A stretch of DNA of 64,000 nucleotides from Sediminispirochaeta bajacaliforniensis DSM 16054. GTDB lineage: Bacteria > Spirochaetota > Spirochaetia > DSM-16054 > Sediminispirochaetaceae. How positions within the stretch are numbered: position 1 is the first letter of the stretch; every line of letters starts with the position of its first letter. A program made the position numbers and the translations under genes. This document shows positions 44,864-53,941 of this stretch, one piece after another. Where the stretch lies: assembly GCF_000378205.1 (NCBI RefSeq), contig NZ_KB899425.1:16865-80864 (forward strand). The letters run 5' to 3'. The notes under the pieces are model-generated. The model was not told where the DNA came from, did not search any database, and saw only the letters and a program-made list of their open reading frames with translations.

Positions 44864-44926
44864 TTTACTTCCTCATCCTATGTGATTTTACAAAAAAGTA
44901 TTTAACTTTGAATAGAGAAGGCTGCT

Positions 44927-45439
44927 TCAGTTTATATCTTTTTTTAAAAGATAATCCTTTTGTAGTTCATCACCCATCCGAAAGAAGTGTTCATTAAATC
45001 TAATAAATCCATTGCGCTCATAAAAGGCTATTGCCGATTTGTTTTTTTCCCATACTCCCAACCAGATATATCGGCAACCGGCGTTTCGAGCAATTTTCTC
45101 TGTTTTTTCTATCATAAGGCGCCCTATGCCCCGACCTTTGAACCCTTTTATTACATAAATACGTTCAAGTTCTATTGACTCCGGATCGTTTATATCGGTT
45201 TGGGCAGGTGCAAAATTGATTTTAAAATAAGCTACTGTTTCTTGATTTTCGCATAAGAGGTAGAATTGTGAAATGGGATTTTTAAGTTCTTGTCTGATTC
45301 GATCGGGGTCAAAGGCCTCTTCCAAATAACGCCTCATAGTCTCTTCGGTATTCATTGAGCTGAACGTATCAAAATAGGTTTTTTTTCCTATGGCGACTAA
45401 TGTCTCCGTAAAGCTTTCATCACACTTCAGAATCTCCAT
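44927..45439 (-). CDS. GNAT acetyltransferase
   Basis: 170 residues. Motif A is ELERIYVIKGFKGRGIGRLMIEK (about 88-110) and motif B is KSAIAFYERNGFIRFNEHFF, close to the spermine/spermidine acetyltransferase PaiA-like group, including TYFDTFSSMNTEE near the N-terminus. A polyamine or similar amine is a possible acceptor, by family only. Confidence 0.9.
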   Translation of the reverse strand: MEILKCDESFTETLVAIGKKTYFDTFSSMNTEETMRRYLEEAFDPDRIRQELKNPISQFYLLCENQETVAYFKINFAPAQTDINDPESIELERIYVIKGFKGRGIGRLMIEKTEKIARNAGCRYIWLGVWEKNKSAIAFYERNGFIRFNEHFFRMGDELQKDYLLKKDIN

Positions 45440-45572
45440 AGCAGTATCCTACCTTTAATTTTTTGTTTTTTATACAAGATAAACAGGAGAGTACGGCATC
45501 ACTCAGCTCGGCAGGGGCGCAAAATTTCCCAATTGATCCCGTCTGCTGTCCCGTTTAAATTCAGGCATCAAC

Positions 45573-46346
45573 TTATAGCCATACTGCCCAATCGTCATAC
45601 TCGAATGTGCCGCTGCCGTGATGTAATTTGCCATCATTTTTCAACTGCCGAAAAGCGTTACACATTCTTGTCAGAATCTCTGGTTGTATGTCCAGAGAGT
45701 GATGCCCCGGAAACACACGCTTCACTGGCAATGCTGATATCCTTTCCAATGAGTTGAGATATGCTTCTGGATCGGTGGATGGATAATAAGCAAATAAAGT
45801 ATCCTTGTAAACTAGGTCTCCGGTGAAAAGATAACCATGTTCTTTTTCCCAGAAACACATATGGCCTGGGGAATGTCCTGGTGTATGATAAATTTGAACG
45901 GAGCGGCCGCCAAAATCTATCATATCATTGTTGTTAAGGACTCTTGTTGGATTTCCCTGAAAAAATTTGTACTCATTTACATCATACCCTTTTGGCAGGT
46001 CACAACGATCAACGACCATATCTTTAATCTGATTTATTGTCAGAGGGAACTCTCCATTCAGCCAATTCAATTCATCATGATGTGCATAAAAATCAGGAAA
46101 ATATTCATGTCCTCCAATATGATCCCAATGAATGTGCGTTGCTACAGCAGTTATTGGATTTTCAGTGAGCTTAAGAACCTCATCATATATATTACATATG
46201 CCAAGGCCGGTATCGATTAGTAAACTCTTTCCCAACCCATTCAGAAGATAGCAATGCGTTTCTTCCCAATGGCGATATTCGCTGATAATAAAAGTTTTTT
46301 CATCAATTTGATCTATGGTAAACCACTCGCTCATATATTTTCCCAT
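45573..46346 (-). CDS. MBL-fold metallohydrolase
   Basis: 257 residues from ATG 46346, which has AAAGGG just upstream and overlaps the VOC stop codon as TAATG. Metal ligands are in the standard order: THIHWDHIGG (HxHxDH, about 73-82), then HTPGHSPGHM, GDLVYKD and PGHHSLD. It is a glyoxalase II/lactonase-like hydrolase; no leader, so cytoplasmic. It is translationally coupled to the VOC gene, so the two may act on one electrophile in turn. Confidence 0.9.
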   Translation of the reverse strand: MGKYMSEWFTIDQIDEKTFIISEYRHWEETHCYLLNGLGKSLLIDTGLGICNIYDEVLKLTENPITAVATHIHWDHIGGHEYFPDFYAHHDELNWLNGEFPLTINQIKDMVVDRCDLPKGYDVNEYKFFQGNPTRVLNNNDMIDFGGRSVQIYHTPGHSPGHMCFWEKEHGYLFTGDLVYKDTLFAYYPSTDPEAYLNSLERISALPVKRVFPGHHSLDIQPEILTRMCNAFRQLKNDGKLHHGSGTFEYDDWAVWL

Positions 46347-46765
46347 TATAACCCTTTTGTTAGCAAATGATCCTTTGCAAATTGGACCAGATCCCATAAA
46401 TTCCCATATAAATCTTCAAATACCGCAACTATTCCATATTCTGCTTCTTTGGGTGGCCTCACAAACGTAATTCCAATTGCTTGCATTCTATCATAATCAC
46501 GCCAGAAATCATCAGTACGAAGAAATAGGAACACCCTCCCACCTGCTTGATTTCCGATAAATGGAACCTGCTCTTCCTTTGAGGCTTTAGCCAAAAGAAT
46601 GGAAGTTCCTTCCGAACCGGGAGGGGCTACGACAACCCATCGTTTATCTTGCTCAGGCTGGTAAGTATCTTCTAATAAAGTAAACCGTAACTTCTGCGTG
46701 TAGAAATCAATGGCTTCATCATAATCTCTAACAACTAAAGCGATATGAACAATTGATTGTTTCAC
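46346..46765 (-). CDS. VOC-family protein
   Basis: 139 residues. VHIALVVRDYDEAIDFYTQKLRFTL opens the fold, and VAVFEDLYGNLWDLVQF closes it; the layout matches a one-module glyoxalase/bleomycin-resistance protein. His at 7 and an acid near the end could bind a metal. Its stop overlaps the MBL hydrolase start. It lies 11 bases after another VOC gene. Confidence 0.9.
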   Translation of the reverse strand: MKQSIVHIALVVRDYDEAIDFYTQKLRFTLLEDTYQPEQDKRWVVVAPPGSEGTSILLAKASKEEQVPFIGNQAGGRVFLFLRTDDFWRDYDRMQAIGITFVRPPKEAEYGIVAVFEDLYGNLWDLVQFAKDHLLTKGL

Positions 46766-46776
46766 TCCATCTCCTT

Positions 46777-47169
46777 TTACTCCTTCTGAAATGAACCAAT
46801 TTCAACTAAATTCCCTTCAGGATCCGCTATATAACAGGTTCGTTGTCCCCATGGTTCTGTTGTCGGCTCAAGTACAGAAACGGCCCCTTTACTAAGGACT
46901 TCATTATATGTTCTATCAACAGCTTCGAAATTCTCTACACTTAAAGCTATCTCACTATGACCATTTAATTTTTGTACATAGTTAAAACTGTGATGTACCA
47001 TCCTTTCAAAATCAGTTCTGCGATAAAGCAAGAACAATGTCCCATCTTTTTCTAAAAAAACATTTGTTGTGTTTTCATCTTCTTTGATATCAAACCCCAA
47101 AACATCTCTATAAAAGCGAACCATCAATGCCATGTCGTTGACGAAGATTCCAAATCCTTCCAGTTTCAT
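46777..47169 (-). CDS. VOC-family protein
   Basis: 130 residues. FGIFVNDMALMVRFYRDVLGFDI at the start and TCYIADPEGNLVEIGSF at the end are typical. The first metal-ligand position is Gly/Phe rather than His, while HSEIALSV and the final Glu are kept. One base separates it from the preceding gene. Substrate unknown. Confidence 0.9.
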   Translation of the reverse strand: MKLEGFGIFVNDMALMVRFYRDVLGFDIKEDENTTNVFLEKDGTLFLLYRRTDFERMVHHSFNYVQKLNGHSEIALSVENFEAVDRTYNEVLSKGAVSVLEPTTEPWGQRTCYIADPEGNLVEIGSFQKE

Positions 47170-47170
47170 A

Positions 47171-47632
47171 TTACCCTCTGTTTAAAAGTGTATGTACCGT
47201 GTATGCTTTATTATGCGCTGTTCCCCTCCGATTCATATTTGCGCTCCAGGAATTGATTAGCTCATCGTTATTATATAGAGCTCCATAAGCTTTACAGACA
47301 TCGTTGTTGCGGATAATCACTTCAAACCCATTCATATCACTATTTTCAATTTGAAATCTCGAGAAAATTGTATTTCTATCTATTGAAAATGTTCCCCTCT
47401 GCGTGCCTAAACTTGGATTCTCAGATATAAATGAATACTTAGTCTTTGATATTTTCGTTATTGAATAGAAATTCTCAATTCTTGAATTATTTAACATCAC
47501 CCAGCTTTTATTTTCTATATCATTCTTATTAATGATAATCTCTGTTTCTCCTCTTGCGTTTATTATATTTCCATCAGGAGTTACAAACTCGGAAAAAGTT
47601 TCCCATAAAGCGTTTTCTGCTAACAAATGCAT
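47171..47632 (-). CDS. Unrecognised protein of 153 residues
   Basis: The product is rich in Asn, Ser and beta-strand patterns (TKISKTKYSFISENPSLG, FEVIIRNNDVCKAYGALYNN) and may be a small barrel of lipocalin or nuclear-transport-factor-like size. It has no signal peptide or membrane helix. It starts 3 bases after a GNAT gene and ends 1 base before a VOC gene, so it is co-transcribed with them. I do not recognise the family. Confidence 0.6.
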   Translation of the reverse strand: MHLLAENALWETFSEFVTPDGNIINARGETEIIINKNDIENKSWVMLNNSRIENFYSITKISKTKYSFISENPSLGTQRGTFSIDRNTIFSRFQIENSDMNGFEVIIRNNDVCKAYGALYNNDELINSWSANMNRRGTAHNKAYTVHTLLNRG

Positions 47633-47635
47633 ACA

Positions 47636-48193
47636 TTATTTCTCCATTATTAGGACTGCTGTATTTATAAAACCATAATCACCTGCACCATATTTTTCCA
47701 AATATGTGTGCTTTAGATATTTCCGAATTGTATTTTCCTTATTCCTGGTTCTGATGAAACCAACTTTTTCATATGCCGCAATTGCCCTAATGTTTTTTTC
47801 AGATGGTCTAATGATAAACTTTTTAACCTTTTGCTTTTCAGCTAAATATTGCACAAGCAAGTGTAGTGCCTGCGGTCCGAAACCTTTCCCGCAGTACCTC
47901 TTTTTCTTCAGCCAAATATCCAGTTCTGCAGAATAGGGTCTTAAGTGAAAGCAGGCATAACATAAGCATCCAATTTCTTCTTTATCATTTTCGATGATCA
48001 TCATAGAACCTTTTTGCCTTCCACTCTCGAGATAATAAAAATCTTCAAAATCATTTTGAAATTGAACCCAATCAGGTATCGGACTTTCTGGATAATCCGG
48101 CATACCCATGTGTAAATTAGCTGTATCAGATAAACATAACCATCTATATGTTTTTTCTTTTTCAGAAATATTTGCATGCCTAATGTTTATCAT
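47636..48193 (-). CDS. GNAT acetyltransferase, AAC(6')/RimJ-like
   Basis: 185 residues. The layout is of the longer GNATs: RHANISEKEKTYRWLCLSD at the start, ELDIWLKKKRYCGKGFGPQALHLL as motif A and RAIAAYEKVGFIRT as motif B. Similar proteins include aminoglycoside 6'-N-acetyltransferases, but the acceptor cannot be told. The start has AAGGAAGAA just upstream. Confidence 0.88.
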   Translation of the reverse strand: MINIRHANISEKEKTYRWLCLSDTANLHMGMPDYPESPIPDWVQFQNDFEDFYYLESGRQKGSMMIIENDKEEIGCLCYACFHLRPYSAELDIWLKKKRYCGKGFGPQALHLLVQYLAEKQKVKKFIIRPSEKNIRAIAAYEKVGFIRTRNKENTIRKYLKHTYLEKYGAGDYGFINTAVLIMEK

Positions 48194-48370
48194 GTAATTC
48201 TTCCTTTTGTCTCCGATTTTCTATCGCATTTCGTGAACATTCGAAGTTAATCAGACACCTTGCAGGTATGAATAATTGGAAAAAGTATATCACACTTTTT
48301 GCAGAACTGTGCAAATAGCTAATTTACCACAAGGCTGCTGTGTATTCACTGTATATCCATCGATTGAAGT

Positions 48371-48916
48371 CTATGTTTTATCATTTTCTTTTCTATACAA
48401 TAGCATTGGTATATTTCCTTGTCTGATAATTTCTTTTTCCAATTTCATGCCTATATTGGAAGCTACTTTTTCCGATGCCTTATTTTGGGGTTTTATTAAT
48501 GCAATAACGCTATTGAGGTTTTTTACTTTAAAAGCATAATTAATAAGCATATGTGCAATTTCTGTGGCATAACCTTTTCCCCAAAATTTGATATCTATGA
48601 CATAGATTATTTCAGTCTCGTCGATTCCCTCTACATCTTTCTTAAGTAATCCGCAATGTCCAATTGAAGTTCCTGTAGCTTTATCTACCAAAATCCAAAG
48701 ATCATATTCGTCTTGAAAAGGATTATCAATATTTTCCTGTACATCGCTGTTCATTTTGTTTCTATCTCTATGACCACCCATGTATTCTGTGACGTCTGAA
48801 TTGGTCCAAAGGTCAATTATGAAATTCTTATCTTTGGGTAAAATATTTCGTAACAGCAATCTATTTGATTCAATGTTAATGACATGGTTATCCGTTTCAG
48901 GAAGTGTTTGTTCCAT
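48371..48916 (-). CDS. GNAT acetyltransferase, RimJ/RimL type
   Basis: 181 residues. It begins NIESNRLLLRNILPKD (typical RimJ/RimL start) and has YVIDIKFWGKGYATEIAHMLINYAF as motif A and NKASEKVASNIGMKLE as motif B. RimJ-like members acetylate protein N-termini, but most chromosomal copies are unassigned. Confidence 0.9.
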   Translation of the reverse strand: MEQTLPETDNHVINIESNRLLLRNILPKDKNFIIDLWTNSDVTEYMGGHRDRNKMNSDVQENIDNPFQDEYDLWILVDKATGTSIGHCGLLKKDVEGIDETEIIYVIDIKFWGKGYATEIAHMLINYAFKVKNLNSVIALIKPQNKASEKVASNIGMKLEKEIIRQGNIPMLLYRKENDKT

Positions 48917-49052
48917 AGTTTTCCCTGTATAGCTTTAATTTTCACCCAATGGCGATAATATGAAAACTTGACCATTGGTCGATTTTGATAAAACAATGCG
49001 AAATTATCTATCCGCTATTCCTGGCCATTCGTTTATCAAATTTATGACTCAA

Positions 49053-49607
49053 TTAACTCATTTCATGTAGCTTCTGATAAATAAATGCAGCCCGTTCTTC
49101 AGCTGAAACCCTCGGAACTTCAATTATATTGTATCCTAAAATTTTATATATTTCAGCAACCCTTTCTCCAAATTCATTCGCTTGCTGATATGTCATTTTT
49201 CTTTCGTCGTCAGTTGTATAAATTCCCTCCCATCCCTTGAAGAAAAAGACATTTGGATTATACCTGTATGCCTCAGCTGCATTATAGTAGATGTTTGTTT
49301 CAAGATTAAATAGCTCTGCATAAGCAATTAGATCAGGTATTCCTCTATCAAAAACTTGTAACTGACTTCTTTCAACTGCATTATTCTTGTAAAGAATTGT
49401 AGCCCTTGAAAGCATCAATTGGGTAAATAGATTCGGATCATGTTCCGGAACGCCAGGTGCCGATATCAAGCGTTGTTCATACAAAACTATTCTGGCTGGT
49501 TCAGAGATACAATTAATATCCATTTTTTCCAGTAGCTTTATTATTGTAGATTTCCCACCTCCCATTGCTCCAGTAAGAATGAAATAATTACGTTGGTTCA
49601 TTGACAT
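49053..49607 (-). CDS. AAA-type/P-loop ATPase (AAA_28-like)
   Basis: 184 residues. Walker A is GAMGGGKST (about 13-21); EPAR and FDRGIPDLIAYAE follow as in AAA_28 proteins, a nucleoside/nucleotide kinase-like family. It overlaps the end of the SRPBCC gene by 10 bases. It may be a kinase; substrate unknown. Confidence 0.85.
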   Translation of the reverse strand: MSMNQRNYFILTGAMGGGKSTIIKLLEKMDINCISEPARIVLYEQRLISAPGVPEHDPNLFTQLMLSRATILYKNNAVERSQLQVFDRGIPDLIAYAELFNLETNIYYNAAEAYRYNPNVFFFKGWEGIYTTDDERKMTYQQANEFGERVAEIYKILGYNIIEVPRVSAEERAAFIYQKLHEMS

Positions 49608-50017
49608 AGTAACCCCAGTTTATTCTTCAAATCACGCATATATACGTCTTGAATAGCCTTAAGATTAATAAAGAGTCTTGCAAATATTCTGAGGAACAAT
49701 TTCTTATACACTAAGGATTCTGTAAATGTAATCTTTGTCTTTCCATCCGATAACTTCTCAAAATTGCCTATCCATTCTCCAGAAAAATATTTGCTGTCCA
49801 TGGTAAAACCATAGACATTATATTCTTCTTTTTTCGTTATTGTAAAATGGATCTCCATTCCTCCTTTACCATATTCGATAAACTCCTTATCACTAAGTAT
49901 TTTAAGATTTTGAAGATCACTTCGCCATTGCCAGTTCTCATTATCCGTAATAGTATCCCAGACCTTTTCGACTCTGGAATTCAAAACCTCTGTAGCAGTA
50001 GATATTCGACTTTTCAT
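49598..50017 (-). CDS. SRPBCC-family protein
   Basis: 139 residues. The helix-grip fold is suggested by SRVEKVWDTITDNENWQWRSD near the start, then alternating strands (MEIHFTITKKEEYNVYGFTM; KITFTESLVY) and a long C-terminal amphipathic helix. Such proteins bind or transform hydrophobic ligands. Its start has AGGAGG 7-8 bases upstream. An attC-like piece lies between it and the upstream YdeI-like gene. Confidence 0.82.
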   Translation of the reverse strand: MKSRISTATEVLNSRVEKVWDTITDNENWQWRSDLQNLKILSDKEFIEYGKGGMEIHFTITKKEEYNVYGFTMDSKYFSGEWIGNFEKLSDGKTKITFTESLVYKKLFLRIFARLFINLKAIQDVYMRDLKNKLGLLCQ

Positions 50018-50054
50018 TGTGATTTATCCTCCTATTAATTTTTGAATTAAACTT

Positions 50055-50101
50055 GCACATAACGTTTTGTGAATATGCGAGTTGCTGTCAGGCCGTTAAG
50101 C
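50055..50101 (-). repeat. attC-like intergenic element (uncertain)
   Basis: The plus strand reads CACATAAC (from 50056) and, after about 31 bases, a core-site-like GTTAAGC (50095-50101). On the minus strand this gives GCTTAAC ... GTTATGT, the R''/R' order of an integron attC, between two cassette-like genes. The inner arms are poorly paired and the element is short, so it is only a candidate. Confidence 0.3.
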
Positions 50102-50105
50102 AGGA

Positions 50106-50684
50106 TCACATTACGCTTTTTTTATTGCACTTTATTGCATCTATTATCTGGGTCAACCTTTTCTTTCTGGTTTCTTCTTTTTTAGCATCTGCAAAATAGT
50201 ATGATAATGTTTTCCTGCCAGACGGCGGATAATGTTTAAACGCATCATATAGTTCCGGAAACTCTATTAATGCTGATTCTAACAACAATATCTTCTCTGT
50301 CAAGTTGTCTTTCTTTTTTGGGGGATTCCACATTCCGTCACGTTTTGCATCTTCAATAGCTTTCAAACCATATTCAGTCATTAATCCTGATTGAGTTAAT
50401 TCTTCTGCTAATTTCTTATTTTTCTCAGACCATTTACTTTTTTTTCTACGAGGTGAAAATTTCTTACGATATTTTGTATCATCACTCTCATTAGCTTTGC
50501 CAAACTGCCCGTCAATCCAACCGAAACATAGAGCTTCTTCAAGCGCATCTTGTGCAGACAAGGTTGTTGAATCCTTGCCTTTTTCAAATAGTAACCAAAC
50601 ACTTTCATCTTGGGAACAATTGTTTTGCAACCATTTTCTAAATTCGTCTCTAGAATGAAATATTAATAATTGCTTGTTCATCAT
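50106..50684 (-). CDS. YdeI/OmpD-associated-family protein
   Basis: 192 residues. The family features are plain: WLQNNCSQDESVWLLFEKGK, then ALEEALCFGWIDGQFGK and the KYRKKFSPRRKKSKWSEKN basic segment, and the C-terminal YPPSGRKTLSYYFADAKKEETRKKRL. YdeI-like proteins are linked to resistance against antimicrobial peptides in some bacteria; the mechanism is not known. First gene of the minus-strand array as transcribed. Confidence 0.9.
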   Translation of the reverse strand: MMNKQLLIFHSRDEFRKWLQNNCSQDESVWLLFEKGKDSTTLSAQDALEEALCFGWIDGQFGKANESDDTKYRKKFSPRRKKSKWSEKNKKLAEELTQSGLMTEYGLKAIEDAKRDGMWNPPKKKDNLTEKILLLESALIEFPELYDAFKHYPPSGRKTLSYYFADAKKEETRKKRLTQIIDAIKCNKKSVM

Positions 50685-50733
50685 TCTCCCCCATAAACGG
50701 TAGTATAATTTGTTTACTATAAATCGACCATAG

Positions 50734-53700
50734 ATGGCGAAGGTGTTTCTTAAATTCCTCTTCTTTGATAGCGGAGACAGGCTGGATATCGATCTGGAGG
50801 AATCCCTGATTTTCCTGTTTGAAGTACCACTGATTATACGGTACTATTCAGGTGTGAAAAAGGCCATGCTTCTGGTTCTTCTCGGTGTGCTGTTATCATC
50901 AGTCCCGCAGTATGCCGAAGAGCCAATGCAGTTTATCCATCTTTCCCTGCGGGAGGGACTCTCCAACAATTCGGTTTTTGCGATTTATCAGGATTATCTG
51001 GGTTTCATATGGTTCGGTACTTTTTCCGGATTAAACCGCTACGATGGACGAAAGATTCAGGTTTTCAAGCCGGAACAGGCGCGTCCCGAGAGTATCTCCG
51101 GTTCGGTTATCTTTGATATATTCGAGGATTCAAAACAGCGTCTTTGGATCGGGACTGACGGAGGAGGACTCAACCGTTACAACTTTTCCGATGGTTCCTT
51201 CTCTGTCTACCAGGCGGAACCGGGAAACCCCAACACCCTTCCGAGCCAGAAGGTCTTCTGTCTGGAAGAGGACTCAACCGGCCGAATCTGGATCGGAACC
51301 GGGGATGCGGGTATTGCCATCTTTCTACCTGGAACAGAACAGTTTATCCGCTATTCCTTCTCAGGAATTGAAGGCCTCGAAAGTGATGTTATCCGGGTCC
51401 TTCTCGAGGATTCAAAAGATCGTATGTGGATTGGGACGCAGGGGGGCGGGCTGTCCATGTACCGGGACGGATTTTCCCTGAACAACTTCTTTGACAAGGC
51501 CACGGTCCGGGATATCTTTGAAGATTCCCTGGGAAGGATCTGGGTGGGCCTCGAGAACGAAGGACTTTACGTTGCCGATTCAGCGACGGAGGATTTCTCC
51601 TTCCGACAGGTTTTCGGAGAAAAAAGCGTACGCTGCATTGCGGAGGACGATTTCGGTACTATCTGGGCTGGTACAGAGCGGAGCGGACTGGTTCTTGTGG
51701 ACGGAGATTATTCGACCCGCCCCGTTGTCCATGATCAAAACAACGACTTTTCCCTAAGCAGCAATTTTATTCGGGATATTTACGTGGATAAATCGGGTAT
51801 CGTCTGGGTCGCCACCAGGGGAGGCGGAGTCGACCGCTATAATCCCCGGGCCAGGGGTTTTACCTATCTGCTTCAGGGCGGATACGATGTCAGGAAGATT
51901 CTCGAGTCCCGGGAGGGCGATCTCTGGATAACCACCGACGGCCAGGGCCTTATGCGGATGGACCGGCAGGGTGAAATAACTCGTTATCTTTATTCCGAAA
52001 ATGACCCGGCGGGCATAATCAGCAACCATCTCTACTCCCTGGCGGAAGATCCCGAGGGGAATATCTGGATTGGTAGCGACGGTGACGGGCTCATGCAGTA
52101 CAGAAGAAGGGATAGCCGTTTCCTTCGGTATTACGCGGACCCTGATAATCCCTCTGCCCTCAGTTCGAATGTGATATGGGCTCTTCAGGTGGACCAGGAG
52201 GGGTATTTGTGGATCGGGACCGAAGGAGGCGGACTAAACCGGTATCTTCCTGGAGAGAACAGATTCGAGCGTTTTATGAATAATCCCGGTCGCCCGGAAT
52301 CCCTACTGGGAAACTCGATTCGGGCCCTCTACGAGGATTCCGGTGGTGATCTCTGGATAGGTACCTGGGACGGGGGCTTGAGCATGAAGATCAGGGGAGA
52401 GGATCGGTTTCTCAATTATACCCGGGACCCCGGGGATCCCCGCAGCCTCAGCGACAACAGTGTAAACTGTATATCCGAGGACGGTGAAGGGAATCTCTGG
52501 GTGGGAACCTCCGGGGGCGGTTTGAACCGTTTTGATCGGGGAAAGGGGTCTTTCCATGCTTTCCGGGTACAGGACGGCTTGTCCGATGACAATGTTTTCG
52601 GCATCCTTCCGGACGACAGTAGTTTTCTCTGGGTCAGTACCGCCAACGGCTTGTCCCGCTTTGACCTGATAACCGATCAGATTACTAACTTGTGGAGATC
52701 CGATGGTACCCTCTCCAACCAGTTCGGCCGGAACGCTTATTTTCGCAGCTCCGATGGAAAGCTTCTGTTCGGCACAGCCAGGGGCCTTCTGAGCTTCGAT
52801 CCGGAAAAGATCCATGTCAACTCCTATTCCCCGGATATCAGGATTACCGGCTTCAGCCTTTTCAACGAGGAGATCCCTGTGGGGATTCCGGTGAGAGGTC
52901 GGGTCTATCTGGAGAAGAATATCTGTCTTACAGAGAGTCTGACTGTCTATCCCGGGGCTAGTTTTATCGGTTTCTCCTTTGCCTCCCTGGATTATGCCGA
53001 TTCGGAGAAAAATAAATACGCCGTGAGGCTTAACGGTTTTGATACAGACTGGCATTATCTGAGAACGGAGAACACCTTCTACTATTCCAGCCTTCCTCCG
53101 GGATCCTACATGCTTCAGGTCATGGGTACCAACAGTAATGGGGTCTGGAGTAACAACTATGCTGATCTTGAAATAACCGTGGTACCCCCCTTTTATCAAA
53201 CCTGGTACTTTGCCCTGTTCATGGGTGGGCTGTTTGTTTCGATTTTCTTTGTCATTGGAAAGATCCGGATTGCCGGGCTCGATAAGCGGAACCGCATGCT
53301 CCAGCAGTTCTCTAACTATGTGCAGGACATCCGGGAGGAGGAACGCAAGGCCATTGCCAGGGATGTGCATGACGAACTGGGTCAGCTGCTTACAACTCTC
53401 AAGATGCATATCTTCTGGCTCTCCAAAAATGCTGCTTCGATGCTTGAACAGCGTCAGGCCCGCTACGAATCGATGCTTGGTATTATCAACGAAACCCTGG
53501 ACTGGTCAAAGGACCTTGCAACACGGCTGCGTCCGGTTATCCTGGATAATCTCAGCCTTGGTGAAGCTGTGGACTGGCTCCTGGACGAGACGGAACGTCA
53601 TTCTTCTCTACGCTTTCAGCGTTCCGTTGGGCTCACCCCGGAGATGAATGTGGAGCGGGCTACGGCGGTGTTCCGCATTATTCAGGAGACGGTAACGAAT

Positions 53701-53937
53701 ATTGTCCGCCATTCAAACGCGGCCAGTGCTTCGTTGTCCCTTGCGACTAACGAGGGCATTCTCTATGTAACCGTCCATGATGACGGAGTGGGGATGGCGA
53801 AAAACAAACTTACCGACCCTGAATCCTATGGTATAATCGGTATGCAGGAACGGGCCAAGCATCTTGGTGGTGAAATATCGATCCATTCTACCCCCCTGGG
53901 AACTACCGTTTCCCTGAGAGTCCCTGTAACAGGATGA
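50734..53937 (+). CDS. Two-propeller sensor histidine kinase (Reg_prop / Y_Y_Y / HisKA_3)
   Basis: 1067 residues if started at ATG 50734; a GTG at 50854 would begin the obvious signal peptide (VKKAMLLVLLGVLLSSVPQYA) and may be the true start, though neither has a clear ribosome-binding site. Fourteen WIGT-type repeats (about 70-690), i.e. two seven-bladed propellers, are followed by a Y_Y_Y domain (about 735-815) and one transmembrane helix (about 824-846). The kinase has a HisKA_3 dimer helix with the phospho-acceptor His879 (RDVHDELGQLL) and a HATPase domain with NIVRHSNAA and DDGVGMAKN. The layout is of hybrid-like carbohydrate sensors but without receiver or AraC parts. Its partner regulator follows after 4 bases; the citrate genes after it are the probable target. 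Confidence 0.93.
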   Translation: MAKVFLKFLFFDSGDRLDIDLEESLIFLFEVPLIIRYYSGVKKAMLLVLLGVLLSSVPQYAEEPMQFIHLSLREGLSNNSVFAIYQDYLGFIWFGTFSGLNRYDGRKIQVFKPEQARPESISGSVIFDIFEDSKQRLWIGTDGGGLNRYNFSDGSFSVYQAEPGNPNTLPSQKVFCLEEDSTGRIWIGTGDAGIAIFLPGTEQFIRYSFSGIEGLESDVIRVLLEDSKDRMWIGTQGGGLSMYRDGFSLNNFFDKATVRDIFEDSLGRIWVGLENEGLYVADSATEDFSFRQVFGEKSVRCIAEDDFGTIWAGTERSGLVLVDGDYSTRPVVHDQNNDFSLSSNFIRDIYVDKSGIVWVATRGGGVDRYNPRARGFTYLLQGGYDVRKILESREGDLWITTDGQGLMRMDRQGEITRYLYSENDPAGIISNHLYSLAEDPEGNIWIGSDGDGLMQYRRRDSRFLRYYADPDNPSALSSNVIWALQVDQEGYLWIGTEGGGLNRYLPGENRFERFMNNPGRPESLLGNSIRALYEDSGGDLWIGTWDGGLSMKIRGEDRFLNYTRDPGDPRSLSDNSVNCISEDGEGNLWVGTSGGGLNRFDRGKGSFHAFRVQDGLSDDNVFGILPDDSSFLWVSTANGLSRFDLITDQITNLWRSDGTLSNQFGRNAYFRSSDGKLLFGTARGLLSFDPEKIHVNSYSPDIRITGFSLFNEEIPVGIPVRGRVYLEKNICLTESLTVYPGASFIGFSFASLDYADSEKNKYAVRLNGFDTDWHYLRTENTFYYSSLPPGSYMLQVMGTNSNGVWSNNYADLEITVVPPFYQTWYFALFMGGLFVSIFFVIGKIRIAGLDKRNRMLQQFSNYVQDIREEERKAIARDVHDELGQLLTTLKMHIFWLSKNAASMLEQRQARYESMLGIINETLDWSKDLATRLRPVILDNLSLGEAVDWLLDETERHSSLRFQRSVGLTPEMNVERATAVFRIIQETVTNIVRHSNAASASLSLATNEGILYVTVHDDGVGMAKNKLTDPESYGIIGMQERAKHLGGEISIHSTPLGTTVSLRVPVTG

Positions 53938-53941
53938 TGAC

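Noticed and set aside
51040..52680. Repeated WIGT-type blocks considered as DNA repeats
   Set aside because: They are protein-level propeller blades; the DNA is too diverged to be a recent tandem repeat.
52303..53409. Minus-strand open frame of 368 codons inside the sensor kinase gene
   Set aside because: Antisense to well-defined propeller, Y_Y_Y and kinase domains; its product has no recognisable features.
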